DNA from: an uncultured Eubacteriales bacterium
Lineage (GTDB): Bacteria; Bacillota; Clostridia; Oscillospirales; Oscillospiraceae
Assembly (NCBI GenBank): GCA_900549405.1
Contig: URNZ01000080.1
Coordinates: 1 to 7,098, forward strand
DNA length: 7,098 nucleotides
Direction: 5' to 3'
The notes beneath the pieces were generated by a model. It was not told the origin of the DNA and made no database searches. It worked only from the letters and a program-made list of their open reading frames with translations. Positions 1 to 5,817 of the stretch are shown here, piece by piece (position 1 is the stretch's first letter; every line of letters starts with the position of its first letter). The position numbers and the translations under genes were made by a program.

Positions 1-400
1 GGAAGTCGTAGGGGGAGGTGCGGGGCTTGAAGGCGCCCCCCCGGAGGAAGGCCGCCCGGCAGCAGGGCTCCTCCAGCACGCCGAAGTTGATGTGCAGGGC
101 CGGGGCCCGGTCGTCTCCTCCCAGCAGCTGCTGCACGGCGGACAGCTTGCGCGGGTCCTCCACGGCGAAGATGTGCTTGCCCTCCCCGTCGGGCAGGCGG
201 TCAAAGGAGAAGCGGAAGGCCCGGCGCAGCAGCTGGGGCAGGCGCTGGGCAAAGGGGTCGCTCTCGGTGATGACCCGGATCTCTCTGGGGGAGAAGGTAT
301 TGCAATAGAGCAGCACCCCATAGCACTCGGCCTGGGCGCAGCATTTTCGGCTCAGCGGGACGCGGCAAAGCTCCTGCTTCACCTCTGATGAAAAGGACAT
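1..400 (-). CDS. whiA: WhiA, DNA-binding sporulation/cell-division regulator (N-terminal 133 residues, 3' end beyond window)
   Basis: The reading frame starts at the ATG at 400-398 and stays open to the window edge. The first residues MSFSSEVKQEL are the typical WhiA N-terminus, followed by the Cys-rich RKCCAQAE stretch (about 18-25), NTFSPREIRV (about 34-43) and LHINFGVLEEPCC (about 102-114). WhiA proteins have an N-terminal LAGLIDADG-homing-endonuclease-like fold without nuclease activity and a C-terminal helix-turn-helix, which would lie off the window. Family knowledge: in Streptomyces WhiA controls sporulation septation; in Bacillus it binds the chromosome and affects division and segregation. 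Start choice: an SD sequence GGAGGAG (413-407), formed by the last two Glu codons of the upstream gene, precedes the ATG by 8 nt. The gap to the upstream stop is 3 nt, so translation is probably coupled. Oddity: the region after CCRAAFLRG is about five residues shorter than the LRGAFLAGG form I expect (see findings). Confidence 0.93.
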   Translation of the reverse strand, partial: MSFSSEVKQELCRVPLSRKCCAQAECYGVLLYCNTFSPREIRVITESDPFAQRLPQLLRRAFRFSFDRLPDGEGKHIFAVEDPRKLSAVQQLLGGDDRAPALHINFGVLEEPCCRAAFLRGGAFKPRTSPYDF

Positions 401-403
401 GGG

Positions 404-1444
404 TCACTCCTCCAAAATATAGCGCCGCGCCCCCCGGAAGATGCGCACCGCACGGCGGCGGTAGATCTCCAGCAGGGCCTCGGCCAGCTTGTCCGGGTCG
501 TGGCGGGCAAAGTCACCATGATGGGCGGCCACGGGCCGCTCCACCAGCTCCAGCCCTAAGGCGGCGATGCGCTCCCGGTCAATGACAAGGGGGGCGGCCC
601 CCTCTGCCTGATATTTCTCCACCAGACCGGGCTGCATGGGGGTGGAGTTGGCCAGACACAGGTCTACTAAACCGGGACAGCCGTGGGCCAGCAGGGCCTC
701 CAGATGGTCGGCGGCGGTATAGCCCTCCGACTCCCCCTCCTGGGTCATGATGTTGCACACATAAATTTTCGGCGCGTCCGACTGGGCGATGGCCTGGGCC
801 ACCCCGTCCACCAGCAGATTGGGGATGACGCTGGTATAGAGGCTCCCCGGCCCCAGCAGGATCAGGTCCGCCTCCCGGATGGCCGCCAGGGCGGCGGGCA
901 GGGGGGCGGGGTGCTCCGGGATCAGGGCCACGTGGGCGATGCGGCAGTCCTGCTCCTTTTTCACGTGGTAAATTTTCGACTCCCCCACCACCCGGACGCC
1001 GTTTTCAAACACGGCCTCCAGCTGCACGTTGGCACTGGTGACAGGGATGACCTGGCCGGTGATGGCCAGCACCTGGCTCATCTGGCTCACCGCCTCCTCA
1101 AAGGAGCCGGTGACCCCGTTCAGAGCGGCCAAGATCAGGTTGCCGAAGGACTGTCCGGCCAACGACCCCTCGGTAAAGCGATAGGTCAGCAGCTTCTGCA
1201 TGATGGGCTCGGTGTTGGCCAGGGCCTCCATGCAATGGCGGATATCCCCCGGGGGCGGCATGCCCATGTCCCGGCGCAGCATCCCGGACCCGCCGCCGTC
1301 GTCGGCCACCGTCACCACGGCGGTGAGATTTTTTGTGTATTTTTTCAGGCCCCGCAGCATGGTAGACAGACCCGTGCCGCCGCCCACGGCGACGATCTTG
1401 GGCCCCCGCTCCCACTGCTGGGGGTTCACGGACAGTTCAGCCAT
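404..1444 (-). CDS. yvcK: GlmR/YvcK family gluconeogenesis and cell-wall regulator (CofD-like fold)
   Basis: A 346-residue protein, a normal length for the YvcK/GlmR family. Family signatures are in order: nucleotide-sugar-binding GGGTGLS at 21-27, VADDGGGSG at 46-54 (the commoner form is DDGGSSG), PPPGDIRHC at 63-71, QSFGNLI at 98-104, GPGSLYTS at 198-205 and NIMTQEGE at 231-238 with Tyr242. Family knowledge: the protein binds UDP-sugars such as UDP-GlcNAc, and in Bacillus subtilis it stimulates GlmS and is needed for cell shape on gluconeogenic carbon sources. It is cytosolic; no signal peptide or membrane segment is visible. The ATG at 1444 has an SD (AGAGGAG) 7 nt upstream. The gene lies 24 nt after rapZ and 3 nt before whiA, the standard rapZ-yvcK-whiA block. 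Which nucleotide sugar is bound in this organism cannot be read from the sequence. Confidence 0.95.
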   Translation of the reverse strand: MAELSVNPQQWERGPKIVAVGGGTGLSTMLRGLKKYTKNLTAVVTVADDGGGSGMLRRDMGMPPPGDIRHCMEALANTEPIMQKLLTYRFTEGSLAGQSFGNLILAALNGVTGSFEEAVSQMSQVLAITGQVIPVTSANVQLEAVFENGVRVVGESKIYHVKKEQDCRIAHVALIPEHPAPLPAALAAIREADLILLGPGSLYTSVIPNLLVDGVAQAIAQSDAPKIYVCNIMTQEGESEGYTAADHLEALLAHGCPGLVDLCLANSTPMQPGLVEKYQAEGAAPLVIDRERIAALGLELVERPVAAHHGDFARHDPDKLAEALLEIYRRRAVRIFRGARRYILEE

Positions 1445-1468
1445 AGCTCGGCTCCTCTCCCAGTGTGT

Positions 1469-2332
1469 TCAGTTCCGGCCCAGGTCCCGGTGGCTCTCCG
1501 ACACAGGGAAGCCCGCCCGGCGGACCAGATCGGCCAGGGCGTGGGCCACGGCCACGGAGCGGTGGTGCCCCCCGGTACAGCCCACGGCCACCACCAGGGC
1601 GGTCTTGCCCTCCTCCTCATACCGGGGCAGCAGCCAGCCCACAAAGTCCCCCAGCCGGGACAAGAATTCGTCGGTCACCGGGCTTTGGAACACATAGTCC
1701 CGCACCGGGGCGTCCAGGCCGGTCATGGGCCGCAGCTCGGCCACGTAATAGGGGTTGGGGAGAAAGCGCACGTCAAAGACCAGGTCGGCCTCCATGGGGA
1801 TGCCGTATTTAAAGCCGAAGGAGCTGACCCGCACGTCCATCCGGCCCTGGGCCGAGCCGCTCTTGGCAAACAGGCGGCGCAGCTCCCCCTTCAGCTTGGC
1901 GGTGGACAGGTTAGAGGTGTCGATGACATAGTCCGCCCGCTCCCGCAGGGGGGCGAGCATCTTCCGCTCCAGCTCGATGGCCTGCTCCAGACTGTCGCAC
2001 TCCTCGGCCAGGGGGTGGCTGCGGCGGGTCTCTTTATACCGCTTGATGATGACCTCGGTGGCCGCCTCCATAAACAGGATGTGATATTCACACTGCATGT
2101 CCGTCAGGTCCTGGAGGGCCTGGAACAGACTGCCAAAGTTGGTGCCCCCCCGGATGTCCGTCACCAGAACCACCCGGTCATATTCCCCCGACCCGGCCAT
2201 GCCCAGCTCGGCAAATTTGGGGATGAGGGGGGCGGGCAGGTTGTCCACACAGAAAAAGTCCATATCCTCCATAAAGGAGGCCGCCTTGCTCTTCCCCGCC
2301 CCGGACAGGCCGGAAATAATCACAAATTCCAT
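1469..2332 (-). CDS. rapZ: RapZ/YvcJ family nucleotide-binding protein
   Basis: A 287-residue protein of normal family length. The P-loop GLSGAGKS is at 8-15, followed by the family motif FFCVDNLP at 26-33, a DIRGG segment in the middle of the N-terminal half, and the C-terminal signature GCTGGHHRSV at 251-260. Family knowledge: B. subtilis YvcJ binds and hydrolyses nucleotides and is linked to competence. In enterobacteria RapZ binds UDP-GlcNAc-pathway signals and directs decay of the GlmZ sRNA; that RNA role should not be assumed in a Firmicute. It is probably cytosolic. The ATG at 2332 is preceded by the SD GGGGAG with a 7-nt spacer. It lies 42 nt downstream of murB and 24 nt upstream of yvcK, which places it in the nucleotide-sugar and cell-wall control unit. 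Confidence 0.95.
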   Translation of the reverse strand: MEFVIISGLSGAGKSKAASFMEDMDFFCVDNLPAPLIPKFAELGMAGSGEYDRVVLVTDIRGGTNFGSLFQALQDLTDMQCEYHILFMEAATEVIIKRYKETRRSHPLAEECDSLEQAIELERKMLAPLRERADYVIDTSNLSTAKLKGELRRLFAKSGSAQGRMDVRVSSFGFKYGIPMEADLVFDVRFLPNPYYVAELRPMTGLDAPVRDYVFQSPVTDEFLSRLGDFVGWLLPRYEEEGKTALVVAVGCTGGHHRSVAVAHALADLVRRAGFPVSESHRDLGRN

Positions 2333-2374
2333 GATTTTTCTCCCCTTTTATACGCTCTGGATAGGATTTTCCCT

Positions 2375-3301
2375 TTAGCGCAGCACTTTCACTTCCATCT
2401 TCAAGGTCACCCCGGTCTGCTCCTGCACCCGGGCCTGCACCTGGCGCACCAGCTCCAGCACGTCGGCGCAGGTGGCGCCCCCCCGGTTGACCACAAAGCC
2501 CGCGTGCTTTTCCGACACCTGGGCCCCGCCCACTGTAAAGCCCTTCAGGCCGCACTGGTCGATGAGGGCGGCGGCAAAATAGCCCTCGGGCCGCTTGAAC
2601 ATGGACCCGGCGCTGGGATACTCCAGGGGCTGCTTTTCCTTCCGCTTGGCAGCCAACTCGTCCATCCGGGCGCGGATGGCGTCCGGGTCGCCGCTCTCCA
2701 GCTGAAAGCGGGCCTCCAGCACCAGGCGCTGCCCGTCGGAGAAGATGCTTTTCCGATAGCCCAGGCCGCAGTGTTCGGCGGGGATGGTCTGGATGTTCCC
2801 ATCCAGATCCAGGGCGGTGACGGAGACCAGCACCTGGGCCATCTCCCCGCCATAGGCCCCGGCGTTCATCACCACCGCGCCCCCCACCGAGCCGGGGATG
2901 CCGGAGGCAAACTCCAGCCCCGTCAAATTCCGTCCCAGGGCGGCACTGGCCAGCATGGCCAGGGACACGCCGCCCCCGGCGCACAGCTGGCCGTTCTCCT
3001 CCCAAACCCGGTTCAGCGGGTCGGCGGCGTACCGCCCGGCGGGCTGGATGAGAAAACGCTCCACTCCCTCGTCGGGCACCAGCAGGTTAGAGCCGTTGCC
3101 CAGGAAGAAGGGGACGATGTCCGCCTCCCGGGCGGCCAGAACAGCGGCCTTGGCCTGGGCGGGCGACTTGGGCAGGGCCATCAGCCGGGCCGGGCCGCCG
3201 ATGCGGAAGGACGTGTGCCGGGACATAGGCTCGCCTGCGCGCACCTCTAAGTCAGGGCACCGCCGGGCCAGCTCCTGTTGCAAGCATTCAAAACGATCCA
3301 T
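2375..3301 (-). CDS. murB: UDP-N-acetylenolpyruvoylglucosamine reductase MurB
   Basis: This FAD enzyme reduces UDP-GlcNAc-enolpyruvate to UDP-N-acetylmuramate with NADPH, the second committed step of peptidoglycan precursor synthesis, in the cytosol. Visible motifs: HTSFRIGGPA (29-38) and GNGSNLLV (68-75), both FAD-binding; SGIPGSVGGAVVMNAGAYGGE (133-153, in part); Arg183 in YRKSIF; the catalytic Ser233 in AGSMFKRP; and a near-C-terminal Glu303 in KMEVKVLR, where the family has its second acid catalyst. The short form, without the long Tyr loop of the E. coli enzyme, matches type II MurB of Firmicutes. Start choice: the frame is open to a TTG at 3313, but that codon overlaps the SD GGAGGT (3311-3306). 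The ATG at 3301 sits correctly 5 nt behind GGAGG, giving 308 residues. It is the first gene of the unit leading to rapZ, yvcK and whiA. Confidence 0.96.
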   Translation of the reverse strand: MDRFECLQQELARRCPDLEVRAGEPMSRHTSFRIGGPARLMALPKSPAQAKAAVLAAREADIVPFFLGNGSNLLVPDEGVERFLIQPAGRYAADPLNRVWEENGQLCAGGGVSLAMLASAALGRNLTGLEFASGIPGSVGGAVVMNAGAYGGEMAQVLVSVTALDLDGNIQTIPAEHCGLGYRKSIFSDGQRLVLEARFQLESGDPDAIRARMDELAAKRKEKQPLEYPSAGSMFKRPEGYFAAALIDQCGLKGFTVGGAQVSEKHAGFVVNRGGATCADVLELVRQVQARVQEQTGVTLKMEVKVLR

Positions 3302-3333
3302 AGGGACCTCCAAAATACAATTCTTGAACCATT

Positions 3334-3362
3334 ATTATACCAGACTTGCCGGAAAATTTGAA
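3334..3362 (-). promoter_or_regulatory. murB operon promoter (extended -10)
   Basis: On the minus strand the -10 box is a perfect TATAAT (3339-3334), preceded by TGG, which makes an extended -10 (TGnTATAAT). A weaker -35, TTCAAA (3362-3357, four of six consensus positions), lies exactly 17 nt upstream. Transcription would start near 3327, leaving a leader of about 26 nt with the SD GGAGGT. The extended -10 probably compensates for the poor -35. It points away from the promoter at 3410-3438. Confidence 0.8.
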
Positions 3363-3394
3363 GGGGTCGGCGGCAGAAAAACGCCGGGGCATTT

Positions 3395-3409
3395 TGAAGC
3401 ACCGCTTCA
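3395..3409. promoter_or_regulatory. Candidate operator: perfect inverted repeat abutting a -35 box
   Basis: TGAAGC and GCTTCA form perfect 6-base arms around a 3-base spacer (ACC). The repeat ends directly against the -35 hexamer of the plus-strand promoter. The same TGAAG half-site recurs at 3359-3363, inside the murB -35 box, as part of a 7-base direct repeat TTTGAAG (3357-3363 and 3393-3399). No T-tract follows, so it is not a terminator. A regulator-binding site is an inference from symmetry and position. Confidence 0.4.
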
Positions 3410-3438
3410 TTTACAGCCGGGGCAAAAGGGGCTATACT
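3410..3438 (+). promoter_or_regulatory. Sigma-A type promoter of the plus-strand two-gene unit
   Basis: The -35 box TTTACA (3410-3415) and -10 box TATACT (3433-3438) are separated by exactly 17 nt, and each matches five of six consensus bases. The predicted start of transcription is about 3445. That leaves only about 13 nt before the ATG at 3458 but about 28 nt before the GTG at 3473, which supports the GTG start of the next gene. Confidence 0.75.
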
Positions 3439-3472
3439 GGCCTCAACGAACAAAAGAATGGGGGAGTTTACC

Positions 3473-3913
3473 GTGGAAGACGCCCTGCGGCGCAGGGAGC
3501 GCACACTCTATTTCTATGGCGATCAGGGGGAGGACGTCCGGGTCTATTGCTCTGGGCTGATGGAAAACGGTGCAGCCATGGTCCTGTTCGTCCAAGGCGG
3601 GCGGGAGGCCCTGGCCCTTATCCCCGGCGTGTGGTGGGAGGAGTATGACGGCTTTTCCGAGCCGGAGCGCCAGGCCATGGCGGCCTATCTCAAGGAGCAT
3701 CAGCGCTCCCTGTGTCACTTTGCCCTGGACCGCTTTCTGGACCACACCGTGTCCACCGACCTGGAGCTGGAGGAGGAGACCCTTCAGCTTATCCGCCAGG
3801 GCTGCGCCAAGCTGGGGATATCCCCCCAGCACTATGTGACGCGGCTCATCCGCGGCTTTATCAAATCGTATCAGGAGGATGCAAGCGCATGGGAACCTTT
3901 TCATATTTCTTAG
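3473..3913 (+). CDS. Hypothetical protein with a C-terminal ribbon-helix-helix-like segment
   Basis: I do not recognise a named family. From the GTG start the product is 146 residues, acidic and soluble, without signal peptide or membrane segment. Residues 1-90 are predicted mixed strand and helix (YFYGDQGEDVRVYCSGL, then a WWEEYDGFSEPE stretch). Residues about 94-132, from STDLELEEETLQLIRQ through AKLGIS to RLIRGFIKS, have the strand-helix-turn-helix pattern of ribbon-helix-helix (Arc/CopG-like) domains, including the GxS turn before the second helix; DNA binding is an inference. Start choice: the frame extends to an ATG at 3458, but that codon has no SD and lies about 13 nt from the predicted transcription start. 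The GTG at 3473 has GGGGAG (3461-3466) with a 6-nt spacer. With the ATG the product is 151 residues. The 3' end overlaps the next gene by 25 bp. Confidence 0.8.
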   Translation: MEDALRRRERTLYFYGDQGEDVRVYCSGLMENGAAMVLFVQGGREALALIPGVWWEEYDGFSEPERQAMAAYLKEHQRSLCHFALDRFLDHTVSTDLELEEETLQLIRQGCAKLGISPQHYVTRLIRGFIKSYQEDASAWEPFHIS

Positions 3914-5247
3914 GAGAGATGGACATCCCGGAGGAGCGCCGGGAGAAGTTTGCCCAGGGGGCCTTAAAGCTGCTGCGGGCCGGAGGGATGCTGATCGCTG
4001 AGCCCACGTCTATGTTCGGGCACCAGATCTATCTGCTCCATCCCCCCGAGCTGGACGAGGAGGGCCGGGCCTACGGCTGCTATAACTACTTTGAGGACGA
4101 CTGCTGGGAAAACTGGTCTCTGGACGCCAAAAATGGCCGCTTCGCCTGCGGCAAGATCGGCTACCGGCAGTTTCATGCGGTGGCGCTGGCCATGGGGGTG
4201 TATACCTCTCTATACTGCAAGAGCTTCAGCGCCGCCACCTTGGAGAGCCGGCTGCTGTATGAGGGCCGCTTCATCGGCTGGATCAACTATGTGCTGGGCA
4301 CCCAGTTCACCAACTGGCGGGACACCCAGATGTGGAAGTTTTATAAGCTGCTGATGGAGGAGGACCGTGAGTCTCTCCTGCGCGACAACAAAAACCTGAC
4401 CGCTCTGATCTGGGACCAGGGGCTGGAGAAAAACGTTGACATCAACGACCTCGTCTTTTATGGCATCGTGTCCAGCGCCCCTGACATGAAAAAGCGGTTA
4501 AAGGAAAACGAGGCGCTGGCCCGTGACCCGGAGACCCGCCGGAAGATCCTCGCCTCCGGCAAGCACGACATGCAGCACTGCCTGGATCACAACTATCTCT
4601 ACGACGCCCTGGTGGACTTCCGCGCCAAGGGCGGGACGCTGAAGCAGGCCGAGCGCTATCTCCTCATGCCCGAGGAGGACCTGCGCGCCTTGGCCAAAGA
4701 GACGGGGGACGAACTGCCCCTGCTGTTCGCCCTCCCCAACCGGGCCTATGCCGCCGTCTTTGTGGCCATGGTCTTCGATCTGGAGGTCTTTCCCTACCTG
4801 GACAAGCTGCATGACGTCCTCCCTCTCCGCGACGACACTGACCGCACACCCGTCCCCTGTCCCCCGGTGCCGCCCATCTCCACCCAGGAGTGGCTGAAGC
4901 TGGACCCGGACGACATGGCCTATTACTGGACGCCCGACGGCGACATCCACTTCTCCGACGAGATGAATGCCTGGATGGCCGGCCTGGCCCAGGAGCTGGA
5001 TGGCATCCACGTCACCCTCTCCCCCCAGGAATTTTTGAAGACTCTGTTCCAGAACATCGCCGGATGCGACAAAAAGTCCTTCTTCCGGGAGGCCTTTTAC
5101 GACTTCATCGCCCACCAGACCGACCCCCGGTTCCAGGCGGCGCTGGTCCTGCTGGGCCGCCTGGTCCAGCGGGAGGAGCAGAACCTCCGCCGGTATGTGG
5201 CCATCCTGGGCAACCCCGCCCTGCGCAAGCAGGTGTTCGATCTCTAA
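3889..5247 (+). CDS. Hypothetical 452-residue Trp-rich protein, second gene of an overlapping pair
   Basis: I cannot assign a function or family. The protein is soluble, with no signal peptide or membrane helix. Its N-terminus reads MGTFSYFLGEMDIPEERREKF, followed by an aromatic-rich segment (CYNYFEDDCWENWSLD, about 65-80) and WINYVLGTQFTNW (about 132-144). A central helical, charged part follows; a Pro-rich linker PVPCPPVPP is at 321-329. The C-terminal part begins with EWLKLDPDDMAYYW and ends in helical sequence rich in Leu and Arg. About nine Trp and several Cys are scattered rather than arranged as a metal site. Start choice: the ATG at 3889 has AGGAGG (3873-3878) with a 10-nt spacer inside the preceding gene. 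The frame is open back to 3712, but only in the overlap. The in-frame ATG at 3919 has an SD too close to use. The overlap implies co-translation with the upstream gene. Codon use is like the neighbours, so there is no compositional sign of recent transfer. Confidence 0.85.
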   Translation: MGTFSYFLGEMDIPEERREKFAQGALKLLRAGGMLIAEPTSMFGHQIYLLHPPELDEEGRAYGCYNYFEDDCWENWSLDAKNGRFACGKIGYRQFHAVALAMGVYTSLYCKSFSAATLESRLLYEGRFIGWINYVLGTQFTNWRDTQMWKFYKLLMEEDRESLLRDNKNLTALIWDQGLEKNVDINDLVFYGIVSSAPDMKKRLKENEALARDPETRRKILASGKHDMQHCLDHNYLYDALVDFRAKGGTLKQAERYLLMPEEDLRALAKETGDELPLLFALPNRAYAAVFVAMVFDLEVFPYLDKLHDVLPLRDDTDRTPVPCPPVPPISTQEWLKLDPDDMAYYWTPDGDIHFSDEMNAWMAGLAQELDGIHVTLSPQEFLKTLFQNIAGCDKKSFFREAFYDFIAHQTDPRFQAALVLLGRLVQREEQNLRRYVAILGNPALRKQVFDL

Positions 5248-5261
5248 AGCCCAGAGGGCAG

Positions 5262-5299
5262 AAAAACAGCCGCGCAGATTTTTCGTCTGCGCGGCTGTT
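5262..5299 (-). terminator. Intrinsic terminator between convergent genes
   Basis: Perfect 14-base arms (5265-5278 and 5286-5299, core CAGCCGCGCAGA) enclose a 7-base loop. Read on the minus strand, the stem runs into a T-tract made by the A-run at 5262-5266, so it is a textbook Rho-independent terminator for the gene at 5330-5746. The plus-strand gene ends 17 nt before the stem. On that strand no T-run follows, so termination there would rest on the hairpin alone and may be weaker. Confidence 0.88.
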
Positions 5300-5329
5300 G
5301 ACGTTATGATGTCTGTGTCCGGCGGGGAA

Positions 5330-5746
5330 TCACTCCTCGTCGTCGGCCTCCACGGTGTCGTCGCTCAGGTCCAGCGCGAACTTGTCGTGGCAGTTGGGGC
5401 ACTGGATCATGCCGTCGGCCAGGGCCTTGTCGTCGATGACCAGAGGCTCCTCGCAGGTGGGGCACTCCACCTCGAACCAGTCGTCGTCATAATCCTCGTC
5501 GTCCTCGTCTTCGTCCTCATCCTCGTCAAAGACCACGTCTTCCACGTCGGACAGGTCGTCAGACAGCACGTCGATCTCCTCGCCCAGGGCCTGGGTGTTC
5601 TCCTCCAGGTCCTCGATGGACAGGCCGATCTCCTCCAGGATGCCGATCATCACGGAGATGAGCTTGCCCTCCTTGGACTTCTCGGTGTCCAGGTTCAGGC
5701 CCTCGGCCAGCCCCTTCAGGTAAGCAACTTTTTCAGAAATCGTCAT
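5330..5746 (-). CDS. Small acidic zinc-ribbon protein, CD1247 N-terminal domain type
   Basis: A 138-residue protein. Residues 1-60 (MTISEKVAYLKGLAEGLNLD then helical KEGKLISVMIGILEEIG) match the clostridial family I know as CD1247 N-terminal domain-containing protein; this is from memory. Residues about 70-88 are an almost pure Asp/Glu run encoded by a repetitive tract (5482-5535). Two CxxC pairs follow, C95PTC98 and C116PNC119, the spacing of a zinc ribbon, and the C-terminus is acidic again. Function is unknown; a zinc ribbon next to an acidic linker suggests protein or nucleic-acid contact, which is inference. The ATG at 5746 has AAGGGAG about 7 nt upstream. It lies 71 nt downstream of efp on the same strand, with no clear promoter of its own, and ends at the terminator at 5262-5299. 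Confidence 0.88.
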   Translation of the reverse strand: MTISEKVAYLKGLAEGLNLDTEKSKEGKLISVMIGILEEIGLSIEDLEENTQALGEEIDVLSDDLSDVEDVVFDEDEDEDEDDEDYDDDWFEVECPTCEEPLVIDDKALADGMIQCPNCHDKFALDLSDDTVEADDEE

Positions 5747-5761
5747 AGCTATCTCCCTTTC

Positions 5762-5804
5762 TGAGGCTGTGCCTCACGGAATTGCGGTTTGCCGCTCACG
5801 CGGC
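5762..5804 (-). repeat. Two small hairpins in the spacer between efp and the zinc-ribbon gene
   Basis: On the minus strand the first hairpin has GCCGC and GCGGC arms around a GTGA loop (5804-5791), a GNRA-type tetraloop. The second is TGAGGC-ACA-GCCTCA (5776-5762), a perfect 6-bp stem. Neither is followed by a T-run, so they are not intrinsic terminators. The second ends about 8 nt upstream of the downstream gene's SD. They may affect message processing or stability, but no function is shown. Confidence 0.4.
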
Positions 5805-5817
5805 TGGGACGCTTAGT

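Noticed and set aside
201..407. A 68-codon minus-strand frame at the left end
   Set aside because: It overlaps whiA in another frame; the WhiA frame from 400 matches the family throughout.
2333..2374. A TATAAA-like -10 box between murB and rapZ
   Set aside because: No acceptable -35 lies 16-18 nt upstream, and the 42-nt gap fits read-through from murB.
683..3250. An 855-codon open frame on the plus strand, antisense to yvcK, rapZ and murB
   Set aside because: Its product is rich in Gly, His, Gln and Pro with no domain pattern, and it lies opposite three clearly recognised genes. Long antisense frames are expected from the GC-rich codon use.
3302..3313. TTG at 3313 as the murB start
   Set aside because: It overlaps the Shine-Dalgarno sequence of the ATG at 3301, which gives the normal N-terminus.
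4498..5115. A 205-codon minus-strand frame opposite the 452-residue gene
   Set aside because: The plus-strand frame has a good start, an SD, a promoter upstream and a sensible composition, while the antisense product looks like a Val/Gly/Gln-rich shadow.
3473..5247. Classical type II toxin-antitoxin call for the two unknown genes
   Set aside because: The gene order and RHH-like segment are suggestive, but the second protein is far larger than known type II toxins and shows no recognisable toxin motif, so I do not name it as one.
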